DNA from: Paracoccus mutanolyticus
GTDB taxonomy: Bacteria; Pseudomonadota; Alphaproteobacteria; Rhodobacterales; Rhodobacteraceae
Assembly: GCF_003285265.1 (NCBI RefSeq)
Contig: NZ_CP030239.1
Location: 558,001-622,000 of the forward strand
Direction: 5' to 3'
DNA: 64,000 nt
Positions 40,424 through 50,452 of this stretch are shown in pieces. The translations under genes were made by a program, and so were the position numbers. The number at the start of each line of letters is the position of its first letter. Position 1 is the stretch's first letter. Under the pieces are notes generated by a model. It did no database searches. It was not told the origin of the DNA and saw only the letters and a list, made by a program, of their open reading frames with translations.

Positions 40424-40934
40424 TGGACAAGTCGCCCGACGCCTTCCGCTCGATCGGAGAAGTGGCCCGGCTGGTGGGCGTGGCGCCCCATGTCCTGCGC
40501 TACTGGGAAACCCAGTTCAGCCAGATTTCTCCGGTCAAGCGCAGCGACGGCCGCCGCTATTACCGCCCCGAGGATCTGCGCCTGATCGCCGGCCTGTGCC
40601 AGGTGCTGCGCGAGGAAGGTCTCAGCATCCGCGGCGCCCGGCGGCTGATCGCCTCGGACCGGGGCAGCAAGCTGCGCCAGATCGGCGCGCGGCGCCTGGG
40701 CGAAATCCGGGGCGAATTCCAGGCCGCCGCTGCTCAGGACGGCGCGGTGCACGACCCGTTCACCGCGGGCAGCGCCAGCAGGCTGGGGACGATCAGCCCC
40801 CCTCGCCTGCCGCCGACTGGCTGGGCCGGCTTTGCGCCAGCGCCGCCTTTTTGCATCGGGCGCGTGCCTCGGGAACCCCTCTGCCGCCGGGCATCGCCCC
40901 GCTGCGCGACCGGCTGCGCCAGGCCCGCGGCTAG
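40423..40934 (+). CDS. MerR-family transcriptional regulator (3' frameshifts)
   Basis: The N-terminal winged helix is clear: FRSIGEVARLVGVAPHVLRY, then WETQFSQISPVKRSDGRRYY. This regulator type regularly follows ihfA in Rhodobacteraceae. From about 40790 the frame is lost and recovered, ending at the TAG at 40932-40934 in another frame (LPPGIAPLRDRLRQARG). The effector domain is short and low in complexity; target genes are unknown. Confidence 0.85.
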
Positions 40935-41033
40935 GACCGCGGCGACACTTGACGACAGATCGACATTATCCCCAGAAATCCGTCCTCTGCCCCTTGTGCT
41001 GCCCGACCGCTTCGCTCTATATGGCCCCCGTGT

Positions 41034-41111
41034 CGGGCCGTGGCGCAGCCTGGTTAGCGCGTCCGTCTGGGGGGCGGAAGGCCGAGAGTTCGAATCTCTC
41101 CGGCCCGACCA
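41034..41111 (+). tRNA. tRNA-Pro (GGG)
   Basis: CGGGCCG acceptor pairs with CGGCCCG; the anticodon loop CTGGGGG reads GGG; the T-loop TTCGAAT is standard; CCA is encoded at 41109-41111. A long D-loop (GCAGCCTGGTTAGCGC) is present. A terminator follows. Confidence 0.95.
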
Positions 41112-41117
41112 TTCCGA

Positions 41118-41149
41118 AAACGCCCATCCCCGCCTGGGGGTGGGCGTTT
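41118..41149 (+). terminator. Rho-independent terminator after tRNA-Pro
   Basis: AAACGCCCATCCCC pairs with GGGGGTGGGCGTTT around a GCCT loop, followed by CCTTTT. The following dCTP deaminase begins 22 bases later. Confidence 0.85.
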
Positions 41150-41171
41150 CCTTTTGCCGAAAGGGATTCAT

Positions 41172-42238
41172 GTGAACGGTGTCCTGCCTGACTCGTCGCT
41201 GCACCGGCTGATCGACAGCGGCGCCATAAGGGCCGAGGTCCCGATCCTGCCCGGACAGATCCAGCCCGCCAGCCTGGACCTGCGGCTGGGAACCACCGCC
41301 TGGCGGCTGCGGGCGTCGTTCCTCGCGGGACGCGGCCGGAGGGTCAGCGACCGGCTGTCGGACTTTGAAATGCACCGCATGGACCTGACGGGCGGCGCGG
41401 TGCTGGAAAAGGGCTGCGTCTACCTGGGCCGCTGATCGAACGCCTGTCCCTGCCCCAGGGCCTCGACGCGGTCGCCAATGCCAAAAGCTCGACCGGGCGG
41501 CTGGACCTGCTGACCCGGCTGGTGACCGACGAAGGGACCGAGTTCGACCGCCTGCCCCCCGGCTACGACGGCCCGATCTATGCCGAGATCTGCCCGCGCA
41601 GCTTTTCCGTTCTGGTGCGGCCCGGCATGCGGCTGAACCAGTTGCGCCTGCGCCAGGGCCAGGCCGTGCTGTCCGACGACGACCTGCGCGACCTGCACCG
41701 GCGCGAGCCCCTGGTGACGGGCCAAGCCCTGATCGACGAGGGTCTTGGCTTTTCCGTGGACCTGCGCCCCGAGACGGGCGACCTGGTCGGCTATCGCGCC
41801 CGACCGCACAGCGGCGTCATCGACCTAGACCGCATCGGCGCCTATCGGGCGCGCGACTTCTGGGACGAACTGCGCACCACGGACGGACAGCTGATCCTGG
41901 ACCCCGGCGCCTTCTACATCCTCGTCAGCCGCGAGGCCGTGGCGATCCCGCCCGACTACGCCGCCGAAATGGCGCCCTATCTGGCGATGGTGGGCGAATT
42001 CCGGGTGCATTACGCGGGCTTCTTCGACCCGGGCTTCGGCCATGGCGCGGCCGGCACCGGCGCGCGCGGCGTGCTCGAGGTGCGCTGCCACGAGGCGCCC
42101 TTTGCGCTGGAACATGGCCAGGTCGTCGGCCGGCTGGTCTACGAACGCATGGCCGCGCGCCCGGACCGGCTTTACGGCGCGGGCATCGCCTCGAACTATC
42201 AGGGCCAGGGGCTCAAGCTCGCCAAGCAGTTCGCCTGA
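41172..42238 (+). CDS. dcd: 2'-deoxycytidine 5'-triphosphate deaminase, long form (frameshift)
   Basis: About 355 residues, the double-length Dcd found in many alphaproteobacteria. It starts at a GTG (VLPDSSLHRLIDSGAI, GQIQPASLDLRLG). Near 41432 the frame ends (YLGR stop) and continues in another frame with LIERLSLPQGLDAVANAKSS, the conserved SSTGR pocket. The second half includes LDPGAFYILVSREAVAIP and the C-terminal NYQGQGLKLAKQF. It supplies dUTP for dTMP synthesis. Confidence 0.88.
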
Positions 42239-42248
42239 CGCCCCGGCT

Positions 42249-42307
42249 TCTTTCTTGCCCAAATATCCCGGGGGAGTCGCGCGGCACGCGCGGCGGGGGC
42301 AGAGCCC
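42249..42307 (+). repeat. Dispersed intergenic element with two hairpins, CCAAATATCCC type
   Basis: TTCTTTCTTGCCCAAATATC, then CCGGGGGAG, then GCGCG/CGCGC arms, then GGGGGCAGAGCCCCC. It fills the gap between convergent dcd and the next small gene and has the same plan as 53315-53383, where a T-run follows the last hairpin. Confidence 0.75.
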
Positions 42308-42308
42308 C

Positions 42309-42488
42309 CTACTTCATCCGCCGCGTGATGCGCGCCGCCTGCCGGGCGCGCTTCACCGCCTGGCGCGCCTGCTTTTCGCGGCTGCGCTGCTGCGGGCTCT
42401 GCCGGCCCGAGGCGTCCGAGTTCATCTTGCGGATGCCCTTGTTCAGCCCCCAGTTCAGCAGCTTGCCGCTGACGATGCGGGTCAGCAT
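42309..42488 (-). CDS. Small basic hypothetical protein
   Basis: A 59-residue, strongly basic ORF (MLTRIVSGKLLNWGLNKGIR, C-terminus QARQAVKRARQAARITRRMK). I do not recognise a family with confidence. Its start borders directly on a resolvase-derived fragment, so the upstream part and promoter may be artificial in this assembly. The Arg/Lys/Gln-rich tail suggests a nucleic-acid or membrane-surface binding role, but this is speculation. Confidence 0.6.
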   Translation of the reverse strand: MLTRIVSGKLLNWGLNKGIRKMNSDASGRQSPQQRSREKQARQAVKRARQAARITRRMK

Positions 42489-42490
42489 GC

Positions 42491-42613
42491 AAAACCTTTT
42501 GAGTTCTGGAAGGGTTTTGGTAGTCTGAGCGATATGATCCTCGGCTATGCCCGTGTTTCCACGGATGATCAGACCCTCGATGCTCAAACCGACGCCCTCC
42601 AAGCGGCCGGGGC
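42491..42613 (+). mobile_element. Serine resolvase (TnpR) 5' fragment with upstream region
   Basis: An ATG at 42534 opens the resolvase start MILGYARVSTDDQTLDAQTD followed by ALQAAGA, then stops matching at about 42613, where scpB sequence begins. The 43 bases before the ATG are AT-richer than anything near and contain AAAACC/GGTTTT, like a resolvase promoter or res site. The last 46 bases (42568-42613) recur exactly at 48634-48679. Only 27 codons of the catalytic domain are present. Confidence 0.85.
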
Positions 42614-43201
42614 AGCTGCCCGGCCCCCTCGATGGCCGGCCGCGACTCCAGCAGCCCCGCCGCGCGCAGTTCGGCCAGCCCCGGCAGGTCGCGCGCGCTT
42701 TCCAGGCCGAAATGGTCCAGGAAGGTCTCGGTCACCACGAAGGTCACCGGCCGGCCGGGCGTCTGGCGGCGGCGGCCCAGCCGCACCCATTCCAGTTCGA
42801 TCAGCTGGTCCAGCGTGCCCCGGCTGACGGCGACGCCGCGGTTTTCCTGCTTTGCTCAGGGTGACGGGCTGGTGATCGCGCGATGATCGTCAGCGTCTCG
42901 GTCGCGGCGCGGGACAGGCGGCGGGTCTCGACCGCCTCCTCCTGCATCAGGAAGGCAAGGTCGGCGGCGGTGCGAAAGGCCCAGGCGTCACCCACCCGCG
43001 CCAGGTGCACGCCCCGCCCCTCATAGCGCGCGCGCAGCAGCCGCAGCGCTTCGCCCGCGTCGCAGCCGGCGGGCAGGCGCTGGCCGACTCGCGCACGGCA
43101 CCGGCTCGGCCGAGGCGAACAGCACCGCCTCGACGCGGGCCATCCATTCGCGCCAGCGCAGGGCTTGCGGCAGGTCGGACCTGGCTCGGGGTCCAGGGCA
43201 T
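42614..43201 (-). CDS. scpB: Segregation and condensation protein B (disrupted)
   Basis: ScpB is the winged-helix partner of ScpA in the SMC condensin. Recognisable parts are LPQALRWREWMARVEAVLFA, RLLRARYEGRGVHLARVGDA, AFRTAADLAFLMQEEAVETR, then LDQLIELEWVRLGRRRQTPG and FVVTETFLDHFGL. Breaks occur near 43095 and 42860, and the C-terminus runs into the resolvase fragment at 42613. The start at 43201 is approximate because the scpA end is also damaged. Confidence 0.82.
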
Positions 43202-44038
43202 TGCGGGCGCCTGCGGATGGCGATGGGCGCAAAGGTGCCCTTCTGGTGCAGTTCGATGCGGCCCTGGCGCGCCAGTTCCAGCGCCGCCGCGAAGGTCGCC
43301 GCCGTGGCCGAGCGGCGGCGCGGCGCGTCGTCCGCCCAGCCTTCGGGCAGAAAGGCGGCCAGTTCGGTCCAGTCGCCGGCATGGCCGATCAGCCCGCGCA
43401 GCCGGTCCAGCGCCTGCTCCATGCTCAGCACGTCCCGGCGGTCGAAGGCATAGGGGCGGAATTCGTCGCGCGTCTTCAGCCGGGCATAGGCCCGCATCAG
43501 GTCGATCAACCCGGCCTGCCATTCGACACGGCGCTTGCGGGTGACGGTTTCGGGCGCGCCGCGCGCAAAGCGCTGGTGGCCCAGCCGGTCGCGCGCCATC
43601 AGACGGGCCGCGGCCTCGCGCATGGCACCCAGCCGTTCAAGCTGAACGCCAGGTGGGCGGCCATGTCCTCGGCGCTCGGGCCCTCGGCCTCTGGGTCGGG
43701 CGGCAACAGCAGGCGCGACTTCAGATAGGCCAGCCAGGCCGCCATCACCAGGTAATCCGCCGCAAGCTCGATCCGCAGCGCCCGGGCGCGCTCGACAAAG
43801 GCAAGATACTGGTTCGCCAGATCCAGGACCGAAACCCGCAGCAAGTCGACCTTCTGCAGGCGCGCGAGCGTCAGCAACAGGTCCAGCGGCCCCTCGAACC
43901 CAAGCACATCGACGACCAGCACCTCCTCGGCCAGGCGGTCGGCGACATCCGCCGGCGACGCTTGGGCCGTCCGTTCCGCAGGCGCGGGCACGGCGGGGGG
44001 CACGGTCGGGTCAGATAGGCCGACCTGATCTTGGTCAT
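43202..44038 (-). CDS. scpA: Segregation and condensation protein A (frameshifts)
   Basis: The kleisin of the SMC complex. Conserved start EEVLVVDVLGFEGPLDLLLT, then LLRVSVLDLANQYLAF and LVMAAWLAYLKSRLLLPP; the C-terminal winged helix ends with QGRIELHQKGTFAPIAIRR. A base lost near 44030 moves the natural ATG (44038) out of frame, and another near 43632 splits the middle. The exact stop is not visible and is set at the scpB start. It follows nagZ in the conserved order. Confidence 0.85.
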
Positions 44039-44096
44039 CGCCGCTCCTGCCGCGCGGATCGGCCCAGAATCCGCCATGCGCCCTGGCCTGTCAATC

Positions 44097-45082
44097 TCAG
44101 GCCGCAATCCCGCCCAGCCGCCGCAGCTCGGCGCGCAGTTCCTCGACCGGGGCGGGCTGGGGCGACGGCGCAGCGACAGGGCATGGTCGGCGAGGCGCAG
44201 CGCCGCCTGGGTCATCGGGCCGGCGGCGGCGACGATCGCCTCCAGCTGGGCGGGGGTTTCGTTGCAGGACAGGACCAGGTCGCAGCCCGCCGCGATGCTC
44301 GCGCCCGCGCGCTCGGCCATGTCGCCCGACAGGGCCTGCATGCCGATGTCGTCCGACATCAGCAGCCCGTCAAAGCCGATCACATGCCGGATGACCCCCA
44401 CCATCGGAGCCGAGGCGGTGGCGGGCGCCGCGTCCACCGCCGAAAAGCGGATATGCGCGGTCATCGCCATCGGCATGTCGGCCAGCGCGCGGAACGGGAC
44501 GAAATCGCTGGCTTCAAGCTCGGGCAGGGACGCGTCGACCACGGGCAGGTCCTTGTGGCTGTCCACCTGGGCGCGGCCATGGCCGGGCATGTGCTTGACG
44601 ATGGGCAGGACGCCAGCCTCCAGCAGCGCCTCGGCCGCGACGCGGCCCAGTCGGGCCACGGTCTCGGGGTCCGAGCCAAGGCAGCGGTTGCGCAGGAAGG
44701 GGTGGGTGTCCTCCGTGGCCAGGTCCAGCACCGGCGCGCAGTTCGCGTCGATGCCCATGGCGCGCAACTCCTGTCCCAGCAGGCGGTGATGCAGCCAGAC
44801 CGCGCGCTCGCCCAAGGCGGCCAGCTCCAGCAGCGGGCGGAACTCGGTCCAGTGGGGCGCCCGCATGCGCTGGACGCGCCCGCCCTCCTGGTCGATCAGG
44901 ATCGGCGCATCGCGGCCCAGCGTGTCGCGCAGGTCGGCGGTCAGGCGGCGCAGCCGGCCGGGCGTGTCGATGTTGCGCCCGAACAGGATGAACCCCCAGG
45001 GGTCGGCCGCGCGAAAGAAATCCCGCTCGGCCGCCGTCAGATCGGGCCCGGCGATGCCGCCGAGGATCGTCGCCGAGGGCAT
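44097..45082 (-). CDS. nagZ: Beta-N-acetylhexosaminidase NagZ (3' frameshift)
   Basis: A GH3 enzyme of about 328 residues removing GlcNAc from muropeptides during wall recycling. Motifs: GFILFGRNI, LIDQEGGRVQRM, the KHMPGHG loop carrying the catalytic histidine, and LMSDDIGMQAL with the nucleophile aspartate. A base lost near 44163 extends the frame falsely into scpA; the correct end is the TGA at 44097. The start overlaps the SPOR gene stop as TAATG. Confidence 0.92.
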
Positions 45083-46304
45083 TACTTGGCGGTCGCCGGG
45101 ATGCAGTCCACGCCTTCGGCGATCAGCGCCGCGCAGAAACGCCGCGCCTCGTCCTTGGACGCAAAGCCGCCGGCGCGCAGCCGCCAGAAGGTGCGGCCGC
45201 CGCTTTTCGCCTCTTGCACGACCCGCGCCTTGCCCGAGAACAGCGCGCCGAACTTGCCCGACACGCGCTCCCATTCGCCCTTGGCCAGCGCGTCGCTGTC
45301 GAAGGCGCCGATCTGGACCATGGCCGAGCCCGAGGCGACCTTGGCCGGCGCGGCCTCGGCTGCCTTGGCGGCGGGGGCGGCTCGGGGCGGCCGGCGGGGG
45401 CCGCCGGACGCTCGGCGGCCACGGCGGCCACGGCGGGCGCCGGGGCAGAGGCGGCGGTGCGGCCAGGCGGCGCGGACGCGGCGCGGGGCGGGCGGACTGC
45501 GCCACGGCGGGCGGCGGCGCGTCCTGCGCCTCGGCCAGCGCCTGGCTGATGGCGTTATCCGAGGCTCTTGCCCGGACAGGTCGGTCAGCGCCTCGTTCAC
45601 CGGCGCTTCGGGCGCGGCGGGGGCGTCGGAAATGGCGGCGCTTTCCACCGAATCGGGTTCGATCGTCGATTCGCGATGGCCGCCGCCTCGCCGTCCGGCG
45701 TGGCGATGACGCGGGCGGCGGGATCGACCAGCGGCAATTCGACCGCGCGCGAGGGCACCTGCGCCGTGGCGCCCAGGACGCCCATGGGCACGTCCTGATC
45801 CTCAAGCCGGGTGGCGGGCGGGGCGATCGCCACCTGGTCGATGGCGCCGGGCTTGGCGCCGGCCGCGACCGTGTTGACGGCCAGGCCCGCGCGGTCGGTC
45901 AATTCACCCCCCGGGTTGTCGGGCGCGGTGCGCGCCTCGCCCTGGACGGCGCGGATCACCGGCACGCCGGACACGTCGCGCACGACCAGCTTGAAGCCCC
46001 AGACACCCAGCACCACGATCAGCCCGACCGAGGTCAGCGCGCCCAGGCAATGCGTCAGCTGCGACAGGCGCTGGCCCAGCGACACCGGCTCGGCCAGGAT
46101 GGGATCGTGGCCCGCCACGCGGGGATCGTCCCAGCCGGCGTCCTGCCATTCCTCATGGTCCCCGCCCTGCGGGTCCTGGCCATAGGGATAATCCTGCGCA
46201 TGCCGCTGAGCCTGCGCGCCTTGAAACCCGCCCGAGCGGAAATCTACCACTGCCATTCCTGCCTGCCCGCCGGTTCGCCCGGATCTGTTGTTGCCCACTG
46301 CCAT
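45082..46304 (-). CDS. SPOR-domain membrane protein (frameshifts in linker)
   Basis: A cell-envelope protein with a cytoplasmic N-terminus, one membrane helix (LGALTSVGLIVVLGVWGFKL), a long Ala/Pro-rich linker and a C-terminal SPOR domain (MVQIGAFDSDALAKGEWERV, ending GVDCIPATAK). SPOR domains bind septal peptidoglycan stripped of stem peptides. Frame changes lie in the linker between about 45440 and 45680. An alternative start is at 46256. It follows argS and precedes nagZ. Confidence 0.82.
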
Positions 46305-46324
46305 CCCCGGCCTGGCGGCTGTTG

Positions 46325-48066
46325 TCAGCGCATCTCTTTCGCCGGAGTTACCCCCAAGATACCAAGACCAGCCGAAATGACAACGCCAACGGCCCGAACC
46401 AGCGCGATTTTCGCCGCCGTGGTGGCCGGATCGCCGTCCTGGACGAAGCGCAGCCCAGTTTCCTCATTGCCGCGGTTCCACAGCGAATGCAGGTCCGAGG
46501 CGATGTCATAGCGGAAAAACGCGATCCGGTGGGGTTCGTGCGCGCGGGCCGCATTTCCACCGTGCGGGGCCATTCGGCGACGCGGGCGGCCAGCGCCAGC
46601 TCGGCCGGGTGGTCCAGCCGCGACAGATCGGCCTGGGCCAGCGCCGCGTCCGACACGTCCACGCCGCCCTCGGCCGCCTTCTTCAGGACCGAGTTCACCC
46701 GCGCGCTGGCGTATTGCACATACCAGACCGGGTTGTCCTTGGACTGCTCCAGCACACGGGCGAAGTCGAAATCCAGCGCGGCGTCGTTCTTGCGCGTCAG
46801 CATGTGGAACCGCGTCACGTCGGCGCCCGCCTGCTCCACCACGTCGCGCAGGGTGACGAAGGTGCCGGCGCGCTTGGACATCTTGAAGGGCTCGCCGTTC
46901 TTGAACAGCTTCACCAGCTGGATCAGCTTGACGTCCAGCGGCACGCGCCCGTCCGACAGTGCCTTGACCGCCGCCTGCATGCGCTTGACGTAACCGCCGT
47001 GATCGGCCCCGAACACGTCGATCAACTGGTCGAAGCCGCGGTCGATCTTGTCCCAGTGATAGGCGATGTCGGGGGCGAAATAGGTCCAGCTGCCGTCCGA
47101 TTTCTTGACCGGCCTGTCCACGTCGTCGCCGTGCGCGGTGGACCGGAACAGGGTCTGCTGGCGCGGCTCCCAATCCTCGGGGGTCTTGCCCTTGGGGGGT
47201 TCCAGCACGCCCTCGTAGATCAAGCCGGCCTGGCGCAGCCGGTCGATGGCGGCCTCGATCCGGCCGGTGCCGTAAAGCGCCTTCTCGCTGGAGAACACGT
47301 CCATATGGACGTTGAGCAGCGCCAGATCGTCGCGGATCATCTCCATCATCGCCTGGGTGGCGAATTCGCGCACCTCGGCCAGCCATTCCGATTCGGGCCG
47401 GTCGATCAGGCTGTCGCCGTATTTCGCCTTCAGCGCCTCGCCCACCGGGATCAGGTAGTCGCCGGGATAAAGGCCCTCGCGGATCGCGGGCTCCAGCCCG
47501 TTGGCCTCGCGGTAGCGTTCATAGGCCGAGCGCGCCAGCACATCGACCTGCGCGCCGCCGTCGTTGATGTAATATTCGCGCGTCACGTCGTGGCCCGGAA
47601 ATCCGCAGCACCGCCAGCGCGTCGCCAAAGACCGCGCCGCGGGTATGGCCGACATGCATGGGCCCGGTCGGGTTGGCGCTGACGAATTCCACGTTGACCC
47701 TGACCCCGGCGCCCATGTCCGAGCGGCCATAGTCGGCGCCCTGCGCCAGCGCCGCGCGGATCACGGCGCGCCATTCGTCGGATGCCAGTCGCAGGTTCAG
47801 AAAGCCCGGCCCGGCGACCTCGGCCGAGGTGATCCGCGGGTCGGTGCCAGCCGCGCGGCCAGCGCCTCGGCGATGTCGCGCGGCTTTTTCCCGGCGGGCT
47901 TGGCCAGCACCATCGCGGCATTGGTCGCCATGTCCCCATGCGCCGGGTCGCGGGGCGGCTCGACCGTCACGTTCGCGGTGTCGAGGCCCGCAGGCAGGTC
48001 GCCCTGCCGTTCCATCTGCGCCAGCGCGTCGATCACCAGCGCGCGGATATCCGAAAAGAGGTTCAT
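46325..48066 (-). CDS. argS: Arginyl-tRNA synthetase (frameshifts)
   Basis: About 580 residues. The N-terminal additional domain starts [17 protein letters not shown]; the HIGH motif is HVGH in [14 protein letters not shown]; the KMSKR-type loop is KMSKRAGTF, followed by the anticodon-binding domain with [18 protein letters not shown]. Frame changes occur near 47850, 47590 and 46550. Everything needed for catalysis is present in order. First gene of the argS-SPOR-nagZ-scpA-scpB run. Confidence 0.93.
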
Positions 48067-48173
48067 GGCTTCCATCCCAATGATCGCTGCGGGATAGCCG
48101 CTGGCCAAGGGCGCCGTCAACCACAGGGGCCCGAACGTCGCAACGGAATTGCAAGCAGAAAATGGCGATCAGA

Positions 48174-48202
48174 TTGACGCAGGCCGGGTTTTCCGGTATA
48201 GG
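48174..48202 (+). promoter_or_regulatory. Strong candidate sigma-70 promoter for the DEAD-box helicase
   Basis: TTGACG, 17-bp spacer, TATAGG. If transcription starts about 7 bases later, the leader is near 150 nt, long for this genome. The 291-bp gap 48067-48357 contains no other gene. Long leaders are common for cold-inducible helicases, but no known cold-shock element is evident. Confidence 0.6.
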
Positions 48203-48357
48203 CGCATGGGGTGGATGGCAGGCAAGGCGGGGGAAGGGATATCCACAGGCGTTGCTAGGATCAGCCAATGCTGACAGCGATGAGCATCATATCAGCGCAG
48301 ATCGCAACTGCCCCAGAGAACAGCCATTTGCGCTGCAGCTTTACACGAAAGCCCTGA

Positions 48358-50443
48358 ATGACCAAGTTTTCCGATCTGAAGCTCGACCCCAAGGTTTTGC
48401 AGGCCATTGCCGAGGCGGGCTATGAAACGCCCACCCCGATCCAGTCCGGGGCGATTCCCCCCGCGCTGGAAGGGCGCGACGTGCTGGGCATCGCCCAGAC
48501 CGGCACCGGCAAGACCGCAAGCTTCACCCTGCCGATGATTACCCTGCTGGGTCGCGGCCGCGCCCGCGCGCGGATGCCGCGGTCGCTGGTGCTGTGCCCG
48601 ACGCGCGAACTGGCCGCCCAGGTGGCCGAGAATATCAGACCCTCGATGCTCAAACCGACGCCCTCCAAGCGGCCGGGGCCGGGCGCGTCTTCGCGGACAG
48701 GATCAGTGGCTCGCTTCGTAAACGGCCGCAGCTCGACCGGCTGCTCGATCAGTTGCGGCCGGGCGACGTGGTGACGGTGACGATCATGGTGGTCGATGGG
48801 CCGACCGGATGCTCGACATGGGCTTCATCCCGGATATCGAGCGCATCTTCCAGCTGACCCCGTTCACACGCCAGCGCTGTTCTTCAGCGCCACCATGGCG
48901 CCGGAAATCGAACGCATCACCGACACCTTCCTGCACTCGCCGGAAAGGATCGAGGTGGCCCGCCAGGCCACCACCAGCGAGACGATCACCCAGAAGCTGG
49001 TCGAGATCACCCCCACCCGCAAGGACCAGACCGCCAAGCAGAAACGCGAGTTGCTGCGCGCCCTGATCCGGGCCGAGGGCGAGGGCCTGAAGAATGCCAT
49101 CATCTTCTGCAACCGCAAGACCGAGGTGGACATCGTCGCCAAGTCGCTGAAGGCGCACGGTTTCGACGCCGCGCCGATCCACGGCGACCTGGACCAGCGC
49201 CACCGCATGGCGACGCTGGACGGGTTCCGCGAAGGCACGCTGCGCTTTCTGATCGCATCCGACGTGGCGGCGCGGGGCCTGGACATCCCGGCGGTCAGCC
49301 ATGTCATCAACTTCGACCTGCCGAGCCATGCCGAGGATTACGTTCACCGCATCGGCCGCACCGGCCGGGCCGGGCGCCAGGGCACGGCGATATCGATCGC
49401 GACGCCAGCGGACGAAAAATACCTGACCGCCATCGAATCTCTGGTGAAACAGGCCCTGCCCCGGGCTTCGGTCCCCGAAGGCTTTTCCCTGTCCAGCGCC
49501 GCCCAGGACGCCCCTCGCCCGCCTCGCGAGAAGGAAGGCAGGGGCCGTGGGCGCGAGCGTGAACGCGCCGCGACCGCGACCGCGACAGGGGCGAACGCCG
49601 GGGCCGCCGCGACGATGCCGAACAGCACGCCGCCCCCGCCCCCGAGGCCCGCGCCGAGGTCAGACCCGCCGAAAGCCGCCCCGCGCGCGAGGATCGCCGT
49701 GACGAACGCCGCGAACGCCATGACCGTGGCGGCGAGCGGCGCGAGGACCGGCGCGACCGCGGGGACCGGGGCGACCGCCATCCGGTGATGGGCATGGGCG
49801 ATCACCTGCCCGAGTTCATGACCCGCAGCTTCCGCCCGCGCTTCATCGAACCCGAGGAACAGGCAGAGGTTCAGGCGACGCCGCGTCCCGAGCCCGCCGA
49901 ACGCCCGGCCGAGGCGCCTGCCCCCGTCGCCGCACAGCGCCCCGAACCCGTGGTCGCGGAGCCCGAGGCCGTGGTGCCGGCGCAAGCCGAGGCTCCGACG
50001 CAGATCGAGGCGCCGGCCGAAACGGCCCCCGAAGCCGCCTTGGCCGAGGATCCCGCCGCTGCTGCCGAGGCCGAGATGCCCGCCGCCGAAAAGCCCGAGC
50101 GCAAGCGCAAGCCGCGCACGCCCAGGGCCAAGGTCGCCGAACCCAGGTCGAGGCCGCGCCCGAGCACCCGAGCCCCGCGAGTTGGCAAGCCGCGCCTGCT
50201 ATGCGCCGGCCGGAAAGCCGCGCCGCAAGTCGCGCGCCAAGGCTGCGGCCGAGGCCCCGGCGGCCGATGCCGCAGCGACCGACGAGCCTGCGCCCGAAAA
50301 GAAGCCGGCCAAGCCCCGTGCCCCGCGCAAGCCGCGCGCCAAGACGGCAAAGGCCGAGCCTCAGGCCGAGGCGATCCGAGGCCGACCGTCAGGCCGAGCC
50401 GCAATCCGACGCTACCGGCAACGGCGACCGGGCCGAGGTCTAA
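48358..50443 (+). CDS. DEAD-box RNA helicase with long Arg/Asp- and Ala/Lys-rich tail (disrupted)
   Basis: A RhlE/CsdA-like helicase. Motif I (AQTGTGKT) and PTRELAAQV are intact, the DEAD box appears as VVDEADRM after fixing one lost base, then SATMAPEIERITD and the C-terminal half with HRIGRTGRAGRQGTAISIAT. Between 48634 and 48782 the expected segment with motifs Ia-Ib (PGRLLDH) is missing and resolvase sequence is in its place. Beyond residue about 380 is a long disordered tail, Arg/Asp-rich and then Ala/Pro/Lys-rich (KPRAPRKPRAKTAKAE), broken by several frameshifts and ending at 50443. Confidence 0.85.
48634..48782 (+). mobile_element. Serine resolvase (TnpR) internal fragment inside the helicase gene
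   Basis: Reads QTLDAQTDALQAAGAGRVFA, then DRISGSLRKRPQLDRLLDQL and RPGDVVTVT, the resolvase catalytic domain up to the residues before KYDRLARS. The first 46 bases equal 42568-42613. It begins right after the helicase codons for QVAEN and ends just before IMVVDEADR, replacing about 170 bp of helicase by 149 bp. No terminal repeats or target duplication are visible. Confidence 0.87.
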
Positions 50444-50452
50444 GGCGTCCGC

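Noticed and set aside
42568..48679. A 6-kb composite transposon or integron bounded by 46-bp direct repeats
   Set aside because: The interval contains the conserved chromosomal block scpB-scpA-nagZ-SPOR-argS and no transposase or attachment site. The repeats are overlapping pieces of one resolvase gene.
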